From the NCBI RefSeq assembly GCF_009764265.1, contig NZ_RWIR01000092.1:426581-490580 (forward strand): a stretch of DNA of 64,000 nucleotides, given 5' to 3'. This DNA comes from Pseudomonas sp. PB101. GTDB taxonomy: Bacteria > Pseudomonadota > Gammaproteobacteria > Pseudomonadales > Pseudomonadaceae. The notes under the pieces were generated by a model, which saw nothing but the letters and a program-made list of their open reading frames with translations, was not told the DNA's origin and searched no databases. The translations under genes and the position numbers were made by a program. This document shows, piece after piece, positions 25,724 to 32,999 of this stretch. Numbering within the stretch: position 1 is the stretch's first letter; each line of letters starts with the position of its first letter.

Positions 25724-26950
25724 TCAGCCTTTGACCAGGCTGCGCGCCATACCCTCGTTCCACTGCTCCAGCATTGCCCCTCCCACCTCGGCAAAGGCAC
25801 TGTTTGCCTTAATGTGCCGGCCCATCTCGCCCATCGCCATCTCCATCCCATGGATGACTTGTTGCAGCAATTCGTTGCAGCGCCCCTCGGTCAAATTGCA
25901 GGCGGAACGGCCAAACCGCATCAGCATTTTGTACTTGGGCCACGCCTTCGATCCGCCCAGTAACAACGCCATGCTATCGGTCTTGATGTAGACCGACGTG
26001 GTGATGATGTCGTAGGCAGGTGCCAGGCTGATTGGCGCATCGACACCACAATCTTCGTACAGAACGCCAAAATTCTTGAGGTGCGCGTCGCCATTTTTCA
26101 ACCCCGATGACAGCGCGACGATTTTGAAAAACGACTCCAGTGCCTGATTGAGCAAAGGCGGAGAAACAAAGGCCTTGATCTGCTTGGCCGCACCTTCGTA
26201 CGAACCATCGTATTTGGCTTTTGATGGCCAGGCATTGAGCACGCAGAAGTCCTCGAACCCCAGGTAACCTTTTTCATTCAGGTCGAAGCGTTCAACGATC
26301 AAAAACTTGCCGTGCTCACTGAGTTCAAGCTTCGGCACCTCAAGACCCGAATGCAACGCCGCCCGCATGCAGAAGTATTCATTGGCAGCGAGCTCCGGGT
26401 ATTGCTCTGGACGAAAGGTTTTGACCAGGTGCGTCGCCCCCCGATGGGAGAGCCGATCGATGGTTGACGCGCTGTCACGCACCAGTACCTTCGGCTGTAC
26501 ACCGGAAACGCCGGAATACTGACCATAGGTCTGCAAGAGATCCTCGAACAGACCTTGCGCGCCATCATGTACAAGAAGGTCCGCCAAGCTGGTTTCAGGC
26601 GGCTGCTCGACTGGACCCTGGGCCTTTGAAATACCGACTCTTCCGAGCTGGTGCGGACCGACGATGGCAAGCATCGAAAAATCATCAAACCCTCGAACGG
26701 CCTTGCTGAAGCGACGAGTCAATTCATCGCGCAGAGCGCCCTCAGGCAGATTCATTTCAAAAATCGGTGGAACACCGGGTTCCCACGCGTAACTCTCCAA
26801 ACGCACCGGCATGGTCAATGAGACAGCGTCTTGTTCGGACGCATTTTCGGCGTAGGCAAACACGGTATCGATGGGAGACTGGCCACGGCCAAGGGTTCCG
26901 ATTGCACTGTTGGAAACGCTGATCGCCAGTCGACCCTGCGGCTCATCCAT
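25724..26950 (-). CDS. hipA: HipA-type Ser/Thr kinase toxin
   Basis: A 408-residue HipA-family kinase. In E. coli, HipA phosphorylates GltX and causes persistence. The Gly-rich loop with the auto-phosphorylated Ser is SGVSGVQPKVL (Ser149, equivalent to E. coli Ser150). The catalytic loop NGDAHLKNFG is at 286-295 and the metal-binding Asp314 is in PAYDIITTS. The N-terminal HipA domain (residues 1-110) contains LPEGALRDEL. All key residues are present, so it should be active. It overlaps hipB by 8 bases, the usual antitoxin-toxin order. Confidence 0.92.
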   Translation of the reverse strand: MDEPQGRLAISVSNSAIGTLGRGQSPIDTVFAYAENASEQDAVSLTMPVRLESYAWEPGVPPIFEMNLPEGALRDELTRRFSKAVRGFDDFSMLAIVGPHQLGRVGISKAQGPVEQPPETSLADLLVHDGAQGLFEDLLQTYGQYSGVSGVQPKVLVRDSASTIDRLSHRGATHLVKTFRPEQYPELAANEYFCMRAALHSGLEVPKLELSEHGKFLIVERFDLNEKGYLGFEDFCVLNAWPSKAKYDGSYEGAAKQIKAFVSPPLLNQALESFFKIVALSSGLKNGDAHLKNFGVLYEDCGVDAPISLAPAYDIITTSVYIKTDSMALLLGGSKAWPKYKMLMRFGRSACNLTEGRCNELLQQVIHGMEMAMGEMGRHIKANSAFAEVGGAMLEQWNEGMARSLVKG

Positions 26951-27191
26951 GGAAATCCACCTTTTTCAGGGCGTCCAGCGTCGGCCGCTTCGACTGTCGC
27001 GGCACGGCGGTCAGCTCATAACCGAAGCCATTGAGTATCGCCTCGACCTTGCGCAGACCAATTTCGGAAATGGTGTTGTTTTCGATGCCGGAGATCGTTG
27101 CCCGGCTCATTCCGTACTTCTGTGCCACGTCTTGCTGAGAGAGTTTTCTCTCCTTGCGCAAGGTTCGGATCAGTTCGCCAAGGTTTTCCAT
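26943..27191 (-). CDS. hipB: HipB-type antitoxin (XRE helix-turn-helix)
   Basis: An 82-residue DNA-binding antitoxin. The helix-turn-helix is LSQQDVAQKYGMSRATISGI followed by ENNT, and the C-terminal strand (ILNGFGYELTAVPRQ) is the HipB dimerisation arm. It represses its own operon and holds HipA inactive. The operator candidates lie 9-67 bases upstream of the start codon. Confidence 0.92.
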   Translation of the reverse strand: MENLGELIRTLRKERKLSQQDVAQKYGMSRATISGIENNTISEIGLRKVEAILNGFGYELTAVPRQSKRPTLDALKKVDFHG

Positions 27192-27200
27192 TGATCACCA

Positions 27201-27258
27201 TGCATCGTATACAGTGCATATATCGTCGATTTGACGAGCATGCATTGTATTTAATGCA
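27201..27258. promoter_or_regulatory. Two HipB operators
   Basis: Two 18-bp palindromes, TGCATCGTATACAGTGCA at 27201-27218 and TGCATTGTATTTAATGCA at 27241-27258, lie just upstream of hipB. Both have TGCA half-sites ten bases apart, and they start exactly 40 bp apart, close to four helix turns. They overlap the expected promoter. Confidence 0.75.
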
Positions 27259-27305
27259 GAATTTGATAGAAGTCCAGCTTCATTTGCTGACGCCCCTATC
27301 AAGCA

Positions 27306-27992
27306 TCAAACCAGGGCCAACACCCGCAACCGCTCGGCATCGAGGATTTCAATTTCGCCGTAACTCAGCCCGATGATCCCCTGCCCCTGCAAATCCTTAA
27401 GGATCTGGTTGGTGGTCTGGCGCGACAGCGACAGCATTGCCGCAAGCTGCTCCTGGGGCAGTTGCAGGATGCGGCGTGGTTCTTCAAGTTCGCCGTAGCC
27501 TTCGGCGATCATCAACAAGCGATGGGCCAGCCGTGCCGGGGCCGGCAACAGGCTCAACTGTTCGAGGTTGATGAAGGTCATGCGCAGTTTCTGGCTCATC
27601 AGCAACGCCAGTTGCCGCCAGTGCTGCGGATGCTCGTCGAGCAGCGCCAGCAAGATGTTCTGGGGAATGTGCAGCAGTGTGCACTGGCCCACGCCGTAGG
27701 CATCGTGGGTGCGCGGCTGACCGTCGAACAGGCAGATTTCGCCGAACCAGTGCGGCGGCTCCACCAGGCTCAGCAACGCTTCCTTGCCCTGCTCGCTCAC
27801 GGCACCGACGCGCACCGCGCCTTCCAGTACCGCGTACAGGCCACAGGGCGGATCGCCGCGTTTGAACAGCCGCTGGCCCGGGGTCAAGCGCCGCAGCCTG
27901 GCCACCGACAGCAGGCTATCCTGTAGGGAAACAGGCAAATGGCTGAACCACTGACCGCTCATCAGGCGTGGACGCCAGACCTGCATATCCAT
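27306..27992 (-). CDS. Crp/Fnr-family transcriptional regulator
   Basis: A 228-residue regulator. I start it at 27992, where AGGAG sits 5 bases upstream; the frame is open to 28076 but that part overlaps the divergent gene. It has an N-terminal cyclic-nucleotide-binding fold (residues about 20-120: GDPPCGLYAVLEGAVRVGAV, WFGEICLFDGQPRTHDA) and a C-terminal HTH (QEQLAAMLSLSRQTTNQILK). It has none of the four N-terminal Cys of Fnr, and the cNMP pocket is only partly conserved (GEICLFDGQPRTH). Ligand and targets are unknown; the divergent Mpo1-like gene is one candidate. Confidence 0.85.
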   Translation of the reverse strand: MDMQVWRPRLMSGQWFSHLPVSLQDSLLSVARLRRLTPGQRLFKRGDPPCGLYAVLEGAVRVGAVSEQGKEALLSLVEPPHWFGEICLFDGQPRTHDAYGVGQCTLLHIPQNILLALLDEHPQHWRQLALLMSQKLRMTFINLEQLSLLPAPARLAHRLLMIAEGYGELEEPRRILQLPQEQLAAMLSLSRQTTNQILKDLQGQGIIGLSYGEIEILDAERLRVLALV

Positions 27993-28075
27993 GAAAACTC
28001 CTAGAGATTGTCGCCTGGCTGACAGAGCGTTAAGTGGCCCCGGGGCATGATCAACTACCCCACAGGAGAACAACA

Positions 28076-28600
28076 ATGAAAAGCCTCGTCGACCACCTCA
28101 GTCAATACGCCGCCTACCACCGTGACCCGCGCAACATCGCATCGCACTTTATCGGCATTCCGCTGATCGTGGTGGCCGTCGCGGTGTTGCTGTCCCGGCC
28201 GCAATGGTCGCTGGGCGGCGTGTGGCTGTCACCGGCGGTGCTCGTTTCGCTGGCATCGGCGTGGTTTTACCTGCGCCTGGAGTTGCGCTTGGGCGTGTTG
28301 ATGACCGTGTTGCTCGGGCTGAGTGTCTGGGCCGGTCATGCGCTGGCGCAGCAAAGCACGCTGGTCTGGCTGAGCAGCGGCGTGGCGATGTTTGTGATCG
28401 GTTGGGCGATCCAGTTTGTCGGCCATCACTACGAAGGGCGCAAGCCGGCGTTTGTCGACGACGTGACCGGGCTGATTGTCGGGCCGTTGTTCGTGGTGGC
28501 CGAGCTGGCGTTCATGCTGGGGATGCGCCATGACCTCAAAGAGCAGATTGAGGCACGGGCGGGTGGGGTGCGGGTCAATCCGAAACGTGCTGCTGTTTAG
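28076..28600 (+). CDS. Mpo1-like (DUF962/YGL010w) membrane protein
   Basis: A 174-residue membrane protein. I start it at 28076 with AGGAGAAC upstream. The N-terminus MKSLVDHLSQYAAYHRDPRN followed by HFIGIPLI is the DUF962 hallmark, and QFVGHHYEGRKPAF is the second conserved block. It has four predicted membrane helices. Yeast Mpo1 is an Fe(II) dioxygenase that alpha-oxidises 2-hydroxy fatty acids, using His residues at these positions. The bacterial role is not established. Confidence 0.85.
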   Translation: MKSLVDHLSQYAAYHRDPRNIASHFIGIPLIVVAVAVLLSRPQWSLGGVWLSPAVLVSLASAWFYLRLELRLGVLMTVLLGLSVWAGHALAQQSTLVWLSSGVAMFVIGWAIQFVGHHYEGRKPAFVDDVTGLIVGPLFVVAELAFMLGMRHDLKEQIEARAGGVRVNPKRAAV

Positions 28601-28603
28601 AGA

Positions 28604-28683
28604 GCAATCGCGAGCAAGCTCGCTCCCACAGTGGATCTATGGTGTACATGGAACCCTGTGGGAGCGAGCCTGCTCGCGAAGCT
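28604..28683. repeat. REP pair between convergent genes
   Basis: Inverted copies of GTGGGAGCGAGCCTGCTCGC (left 28604-28631, right 28656-28683), 3 bases past the Mpo1-like stop and 6 bases before the cysA stop. Confidence 0.8.
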
Positions 28684-28689
28684 GTTGCT

Positions 28690-29679
28690 TTAGATGTTGG
28701 CAACCTTCTGCCAGACCTTCGGCTTGAAGAACAGCGTCTCACCCTTCGCCAAACCAACCAGGCTGTCGTGATCCTTGACCACTTCAGCCTCGATCAGATC
28801 GCTCTGCCCTTCGACCTTCAACGTCACCCGTGTGGTCGCGCCAAGCGGACGAATATCGCGCACTTCAGCCGCGTGATGGTCTTCCAGTTCATGACGCGAC
28901 AGCGACACCTCGTGCGGGCGGAACAGCACGTGCTTGTCTTCGCCCAGGTGCAGACGGTTCGAATCACCGAGGAAGTGATAGACGAAATCGCTGGCCGGGT
29001 TTTCGTAGACGTCGCCCGGTGAGCCGATCTGCTCGATCACACCCTTGTTCATCACCACGATGCGGTCGGCGACTTCCATCGCTTCTTCCTGGTCGTGGGT
29101 CACGAACACCGAGGTCAGGTTGATGTCTTCGTGCAGACGCGCCAGCCACCGGCGCAGTTCTTTACGGACCTTGGCGTCGAGGGCGCCGAAGGGTTCGTCG
29201 AGCAGCAACACTTTCGGTTCCACCGCCAGCGCGCGGGCCAACGCAATGCGTTGACGCTGACCACCGGAGAGTTGTTCCGGGTAGCGGTCCGACAGCCAGT
29301 CCAGTTGCACCATGTTCAGCAGTTCATGGACTTTGGTGGCGATCTGGCTTTCGCTCGGGCGCTGGTTTTTCGGTTTCATGCGCAGGCCGAACGCGACGTT
29401 GTCGAACACCGTCATGTGGCGGAACAAAGCGTAGTGCTGGAACACGAAACCGACGTTGCGGTCCCGTACGTCGTGGCCGGAAACGTCTTCTCCGTGGAAC
29501 ACGATGTTGCCTTTGTCGGGCGTTTCCAGACCGGCGATGATCCGCAGCAGCGTGGTCTTGCCGCAGCCGGACGGGCCGAGCAGTGCCACGAGTTCGCCGC
29601 TGTGGATGTCCAGGCTGATGTTGTCCAGCGCCTTGAACGCGTTGAAATTCTTGCTGACGTTACGCACTTCGATCGACAT
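28690..29679 (-). CDS. cysA: Sulfate/thiosulfate ABC transporter ATPase CysA
   Basis: A 329-residue ABC ATPase that drives sulfate and thiosulfate import through CysT/CysW. Walker A is GPSGCGKTTLLR, signature LSGGQRQRIALARAL, Walker B VLLLDEPFGALD and switch VFVTHDQEEAMEVADR. The C-terminal TOBE-like domain (residues about 240-329) is typical of CysA. It lies 3 bases after cysW, last gene of sbp-cysT-cysW-cysA. Confidence 0.95.
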   Translation of the reverse strand: MSIEVRNVSKNFNAFKALDNISLDIHSGELVALLGPSGCGKTTLLRIIAGLETPDKGNIVFHGEDVSGHDVRDRNVGFVFQHYALFRHMTVFDNVAFGLRMKPKNQRPSESQIATKVHELLNMVQLDWLSDRYPEQLSGGQRQRIALARALAVEPKVLLLDEPFGALDAKVRKELRRWLARLHEDINLTSVFVTHDQEEAMEVADRIVVMNKGVIEQIGSPGDVYENPASDFVYHFLGDSNRLHLGEDKHVLFRPHEVSLSRHELEDHHAAEVRDIRPLGATTRVTLKVEGQSDLIEAEVVKDHDSLVGLAKGETLFFKPKVWQKVANI

Positions 29680-29682
29680 GAA

Positions 29683-30552
29683 TTATTCCTCCGCGGCGCT
29701 GGCGCGCAGGCGGTTAATACGGTTTTCGCTCCACTGCTTGAGCAGCAGGATGAAGAGCGCCAGGATCAGCAACAGGCTCGCCACGGCGAACGCGGCCACG
29801 TGGTTGTATTCGTTGTAGAGGATCTCGACGTGCAGCGGCAGAGTGTTGGTCACCCCGCGAATGTGCCCGGAAACCACCGACACCGCACCGAATTCACCCA
29901 TGGCCCGCGCAGTACACAACACCACGCCATAGATCAGGCCCCATTTGATGTTGGGGACGGTGACGTGCCAGAACATCTGCCAGCCATTGGCCCCGAGCAG
30001 GCGCGCGGCCTCCTCTTCCTGGGTGCCTTGCTCCTGCATCAGCGGGATCAGCTCACGGGCCACGAACGGCACGGTGACGAAGATCGTCGCCAGCACGATG
30101 CCCGGCAGGGCGAAGACGATCTGGATGTCGTGGTCCTGCAACCACGGCCCGAACAGGCCCTGGGCGCCGAACATCAGCACATAGACCAGACCGGCGATCA
30201 CCGGCGACACCGAGAACGGCAGGTCGATCAGCGTCACCAGCATGCTCTTGCCGCGGAACGAGTACTTGCTCACGCACCAGGCGGCGCTGACGCCGAACAC
30301 CAGGTTCAGCGGCACCGAAATCAGTACGGCGATGACCGTGAGCTTCAGTGCCGACAGCGCGTCCGGCTCAAAGATCGCGGTGAAAAACGCCCCGAGACCG
30401 AGTTTCAGGCCCTGGGACACCACGATGAACAACGGCAGCAACAGGAACAGGGCAAAAATCAGCCAGCCAAGGCCGATCAGGACTCGCCGCGACGTCGCAC
30501 TGCCTCGACGGGCAGCGTTGGAGGAAGCGGCAGCAATAGACGATTGGGACAT
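29683..30552 (-). CDS. cysW: Sulfate ABC transporter permease CysW
   Basis: A 289-residue inner-membrane permease with about six helices. The ATPase-contacting EAA loop is EEEAARLLGANGWQMFWHVT. It forms the channel with CysT. It lies 12 bases after cysT and 3 before cysA. Confidence 0.95.
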   Translation of the reverse strand: MSQSSIAAASSNAARRGSATSRRVLIGLGWLIFALFLLLPLFIVVSQGLKLGLGAFFTAIFEPDALSALKLTVIAVLISVPLNLVFGVSAAWCVSKYSFRGKSMLVTLIDLPFSVSPVIAGLVYVLMFGAQGLFGPWLQDHDIQIVFALPGIVLATIFVTVPFVARELIPLMQEQGTQEEEAARLLGANGWQMFWHVTVPNIKWGLIYGVVLCTARAMGEFGAVSVVSGHIRGVTNTLPLHVEILYNEYNHVAAFAVASLLLILALFILLLKQWSENRINRLRASAAEE

Positions 30553-30564
30553 GGGTGCGCCTCC

Positions 30565-31383
30565 TTATGGGGTTTCGATGCGCCGCTGCAACAAGTTGAT
30601 CAGCAGCAACAGGACGAAGGAAACCACCAGCATCAGTACACCAATGGACGTGGCGCCGGTGTAATCGTATTGGTCGAGCTTGACCATGATCAGCAGCGGC
30701 AGAATCTCGGTTTTCATCGGCATGTTGCCGGCGATGAAAATCACCGAACCGTACTCGCCGACCCCGCGGGCAAAGGCCAGCGCAAAGCCGGTCAGCCATG
30801 CCGGCAACAGCGCGGGCAGCAGGATATGGCGGAAAACCTGCAAGGGTTTCGCACCCAGGCACGCGGCCGCTTCTTCGACCTCACGCGGTATGTCTGCCAA
30901 TACTGGCTGTACGGTACGTACTACGAATGGAAGTGTCACAAAAGTGAGGGCAAGGGTGATGCCCAGAGGGGTGTAGGCAATCTTGAAACCCAGATCCGCT
31001 GCAAATTGACCGACCAGGCCGGTAGGGGTGTACAGCGCGGTCAGGGCAATACCGGCCACCGCCGTGGGCAATGCGAACGGCAAGTCGATCATTGCATCGA
31101 TCACTTTTCGTCCAGGGAAGGTATAGCGCACCAATACCCAGGCCAGCAGCGTGCCGATGATGCCGTTGATGATCGCGGCACACAGGGCGGTGCCGAAGCT
31201 GAGCTTCAACGCCGCCAGCACCCGTGGCGCCGAGATGATTGCCCAGAACTGATCCCAGGTAAGTTGAGCGGCATGCACGAACATCGCCGCCAGTGGTATG
31301 AGCACAATCAGGCTGAGGTACACCAAGGTGTAGCCCAGCGTCAGCCCGAAGCCGGGTATGACGGGGGAGATACGACGCGACAT
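30565..31383 (-). CDS. cysT: Sulfate ABC transporter permease CysT
   Basis: A 272-residue permease. I start it at 31383 (MSRRISPVIPGFGLTLGYTL), which has AAGGAC 7 bases upstream, rather than at the in-frame ATG at 31407. About six membrane helices. EAA loop EVEEAAACLGAKPLQVFRHI. Partner of CysW; also called CysU. Confidence 0.94.
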   Translation of the reverse strand: MSRRISPVIPGFGLTLGYTLVYLSLIVLIPLAAMFVHAAQLTWDQFWAIISAPRVLAALKLSFGTALCAAIINGIIGTLLAWVLVRYTFPGRKVIDAMIDLPFALPTAVAGIALTALYTPTGLVGQFAADLGFKIAYTPLGITLALTFVTLPFVVRTVQPVLADIPREVEEAAACLGAKPLQVFRHILLPALLPAWLTGFALAFARGVGEYGSVIFIAGNMPMKTEILPLLIMVKLDQYDYTGATSIGVLMLVVSFVLLLLINLLQRRIETP

Positions 31384-31409
31384 AAAAGTCCTTGGTTGAG
31401 AACGCACAA

Positions 31410-31433
31410 AGCCCCGAAGGTAAACCCGGGGCT
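31410..31433 (-). other. Hairpin between sbp and cysT
   Basis: An AGCCCCGGGT/ACCTTCGGGGCT-type stem-loop (7-bp core AGCCCCG/CGGGGCT) in the 69-base gap between sbp and cysT. Only a short T-run (GCTTTGT) follows, so it is likely a leaky terminator or 3' stabiliser that gives more binding protein than permease. Confidence 0.6.
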
Positions 31434-31452
31434 CGTTGATGGCTATTTAAGA

Positions 31453-32466
31453 TTACTGTGCCTGGTAGATCTGGTCGAACACGCCACCATCATTGAAGAA
31501 TTTCGGCTGTGCGGTTTTCCAGCCGCCGAAGTCCTTGTCGATGCTCACCAGCTCCAGTTTCGGGAACTGCTGGGCGTACTTGGCGGCCACGTCCTTGTCA
31601 CGCGGGCGATAGAAGTTCTTCGCTGCGATCTCCTGGCCAGCCGGGCTGTACAGGTGCTTGAGGTAGGCTTCGGCGATCTGCTCGTTGCCCTTTTTCTCGG
31701 CGTTCTTGTCGACCACCGCCACCGGTGGCTCGGCGAGGATCGACAGCGAAGGCACAACGATCTCGAACTTGTCGGCGCCGCCTTCTTCTTTCAGCGCCAG
31801 GAAGGCTTCGTTTTCCCAGGCCAGCAATACGTCGCCCTGACCGTTGTTGACGAAGGTAATGGTCGAGCCGCGAGCGCCGGTGTCCAGCACTGGCACGTGC
31901 TTGAACAGGGTTTGCACATATTCCTTGGCCTTGGCTTCGTCACCGCCATTGGCTTTCAGACCATAGGCCCAGGCTGCGAGGAAGTTCCAGCGGGCACCGC
32001 CGGAGGTTTTCGGGTTCGGCGTGATCACCGAGACGTCATTCTTGACCAGGTCGCCCCAGTCCTTGATGCCTTTAGGGTTGCCCTTGCGCACCAGGAACAC
32101 GATGGTCGAGGTGTAGGGAGTGCTCGCTTCCGGCAGGCGTTTCTGCCAGTCCGCCGGCAGGGTCTTGCCGAGCTTGGCGATTTCGTCGATATCACCAGCC
32201 AGGGCCAGGGTCACGACGTCGGCACGCAGGCCATCGATCACCGCCCGGCCTTGCTTGCCCGAGCCGCCGTGGGATTGCTGGACTTTCACGGTGTCGCCGG
32301 CATGATCCTTCTGCCAGAACTTGATGAATTCAGCGTTGTAGTCCTGATACAGCTCGCGGGTCGGGTCGTACGACACGTTGAGCAGTTCGTAGTCCTTGGC
32401 AACTGCGGAACCGGCAAAAAGGGCGCTGGCCAGGGCGGCCAAGGCGAAGTGGCGAATCGACGACAT
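31453..32466 (-). CDS. sbp: Periplasmic sulfate-binding protein
   Basis: A 337-residue binding protein with signal peptide (ALAALASALFAGSAVAKDYE). Family motifs are LLNVSYDPTRELYQDYN, VQQSHGGSGKQGRAVIDGL, ITPNPKTSGGARWNFLAAW and FVNNGQGDVLLAWENEAF, which line the sulfate pocket of Sbp/CysP proteins. First gene of the sulfate transporter, 74 bases after oscA. Confidence 0.95.
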   Translation of the reverse strand: MSSIRHFALAALASALFAGSAVAKDYELLNVSYDPTRELYQDYNAEFIKFWQKDHAGDTVKVQQSHGGSGKQGRAVIDGLRADVVTLALAGDIDEIAKLGKTLPADWQKRLPEASTPYTSTIVFLVRKGNPKGIKDWGDLVKNDVSVITPNPKTSGGARWNFLAAWAYGLKANGGDEAKAKEYVQTLFKHVPVLDTGARGSTITFVNNGQGDVLLAWENEAFLALKEEGGADKFEIVVPSLSILAEPPVAVVDKNAEKKGNEQIAEAYLKHLYSPAGQEIAAKNFYRPRDKDVAAKYAQQFPKLELVSIDKDFGGWKTAQPKFFNDGGVFDQIYQAQ

Positions 32467-32540
32467 GATGAAAGCTCCTGGAATTCTTGGTGTGTTGGCT
32501 TTTTCTTATGGATAACGGGAACCGCGATGCCTGTTTCGCC

Positions 32541-32723
32541 TCAGCCCGGCTTGTTGCCCGGCTGCTGCAAACGGAATTTTTCTTTGCGTTCGATCTGCAC
32601 CACCTGGGCGTTGTGCACGGTGATTTCCACGGCACCGAAGCGCAGGTCGCGCAGGGCACTCTGGATTTCCCGCAGGATGGTGGCTTCGTCTTGACCGTCG
32701 ACGCTACGCAGGGATGCGCTCAT
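32541..32723 (-). CDS. oscA: OscA, small sulfur-starvation protein (DUF2292)
   Basis: A 60-residue protein. ILREIQSALRDLRFGAVEIT and VHNAQVVQIERKEKFRLQ form the YezD/DUF2292 fold: a helix, then two strands. In Pseudomonas, oscA sits directly upstream of sbp and is needed for growth on organosulfur compounds. The same order is seen here (PA0284-PA0283 in PAO1). The start has GAGCAGC about 8 bases upstream. Confidence 0.9.
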   Translation of the reverse strand: MSASLRSVDGQDEATILREIQSALRDLRFGAVEITVHNAQVVQIERKEKFRLQQPGNKPG

Positions 32724-32805
32724 GTTGCTGCTCCTTCAACTGAGAGGTTGCCTCGCAGTGTCGGCACTGCTTGCGGCTTGGGAGCAATACTAGAGAGATG
32801 TTGAT

Positions 32806-32830
32806 ATTCTTAAAAAGACTATTTAAGAAT
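32806..32830. promoter_or_regulatory. Perfect inverted repeat upstream of oscA
   Basis: ATTCTTAAA (32806-32814) and TTTAAGAAT (32822-32830) form a perfect 9-bp inverted repeat with a 7-base spacer, 83 bases before the oscA ATG. It is a strong operator candidate, for example for CysB, in the AT-rich oscA promoter region. The binding protein is inferred only. Confidence 0.5.
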
Positions 32831-32907
32831 GTTTATATAACCAGAAGAGATTACTTGAAAGGACAAGGGCTTGAGCTCAATCGCCCTCTTTCAACCACAC
32901 ACAAAAA

Positions 32908-32999
32908 CCCGTAGGAGCCGGCTTGCCGGCGATAGCGGCCTTGAATGCGATGCAAGGTTTGATGGCCCCATCGCCGGCAAGCCGGCTCCTACAGGGATT
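32908..32999. repeat. REP pair overlapping a gene end
   Basis: Inverted copies of GTAGGAGCCGGCTTGCCGGC (32908-32940 and 32964-32999). The right copy overlaps the last three codons of the PAS-GGDEF-EAL gene and supplies its TAG stop. Confidence 0.85.

Noticed and set aside
29095..32694. A 1199-residue open frame on the plus strand
   Set aside because: It lies antisense to cysA, cysW, cysT, sbp and part of oscA, which all have clear family matches. Its translation is Gln/His/Arg-rich with no domain, typical of the reverse of high-GC genes.
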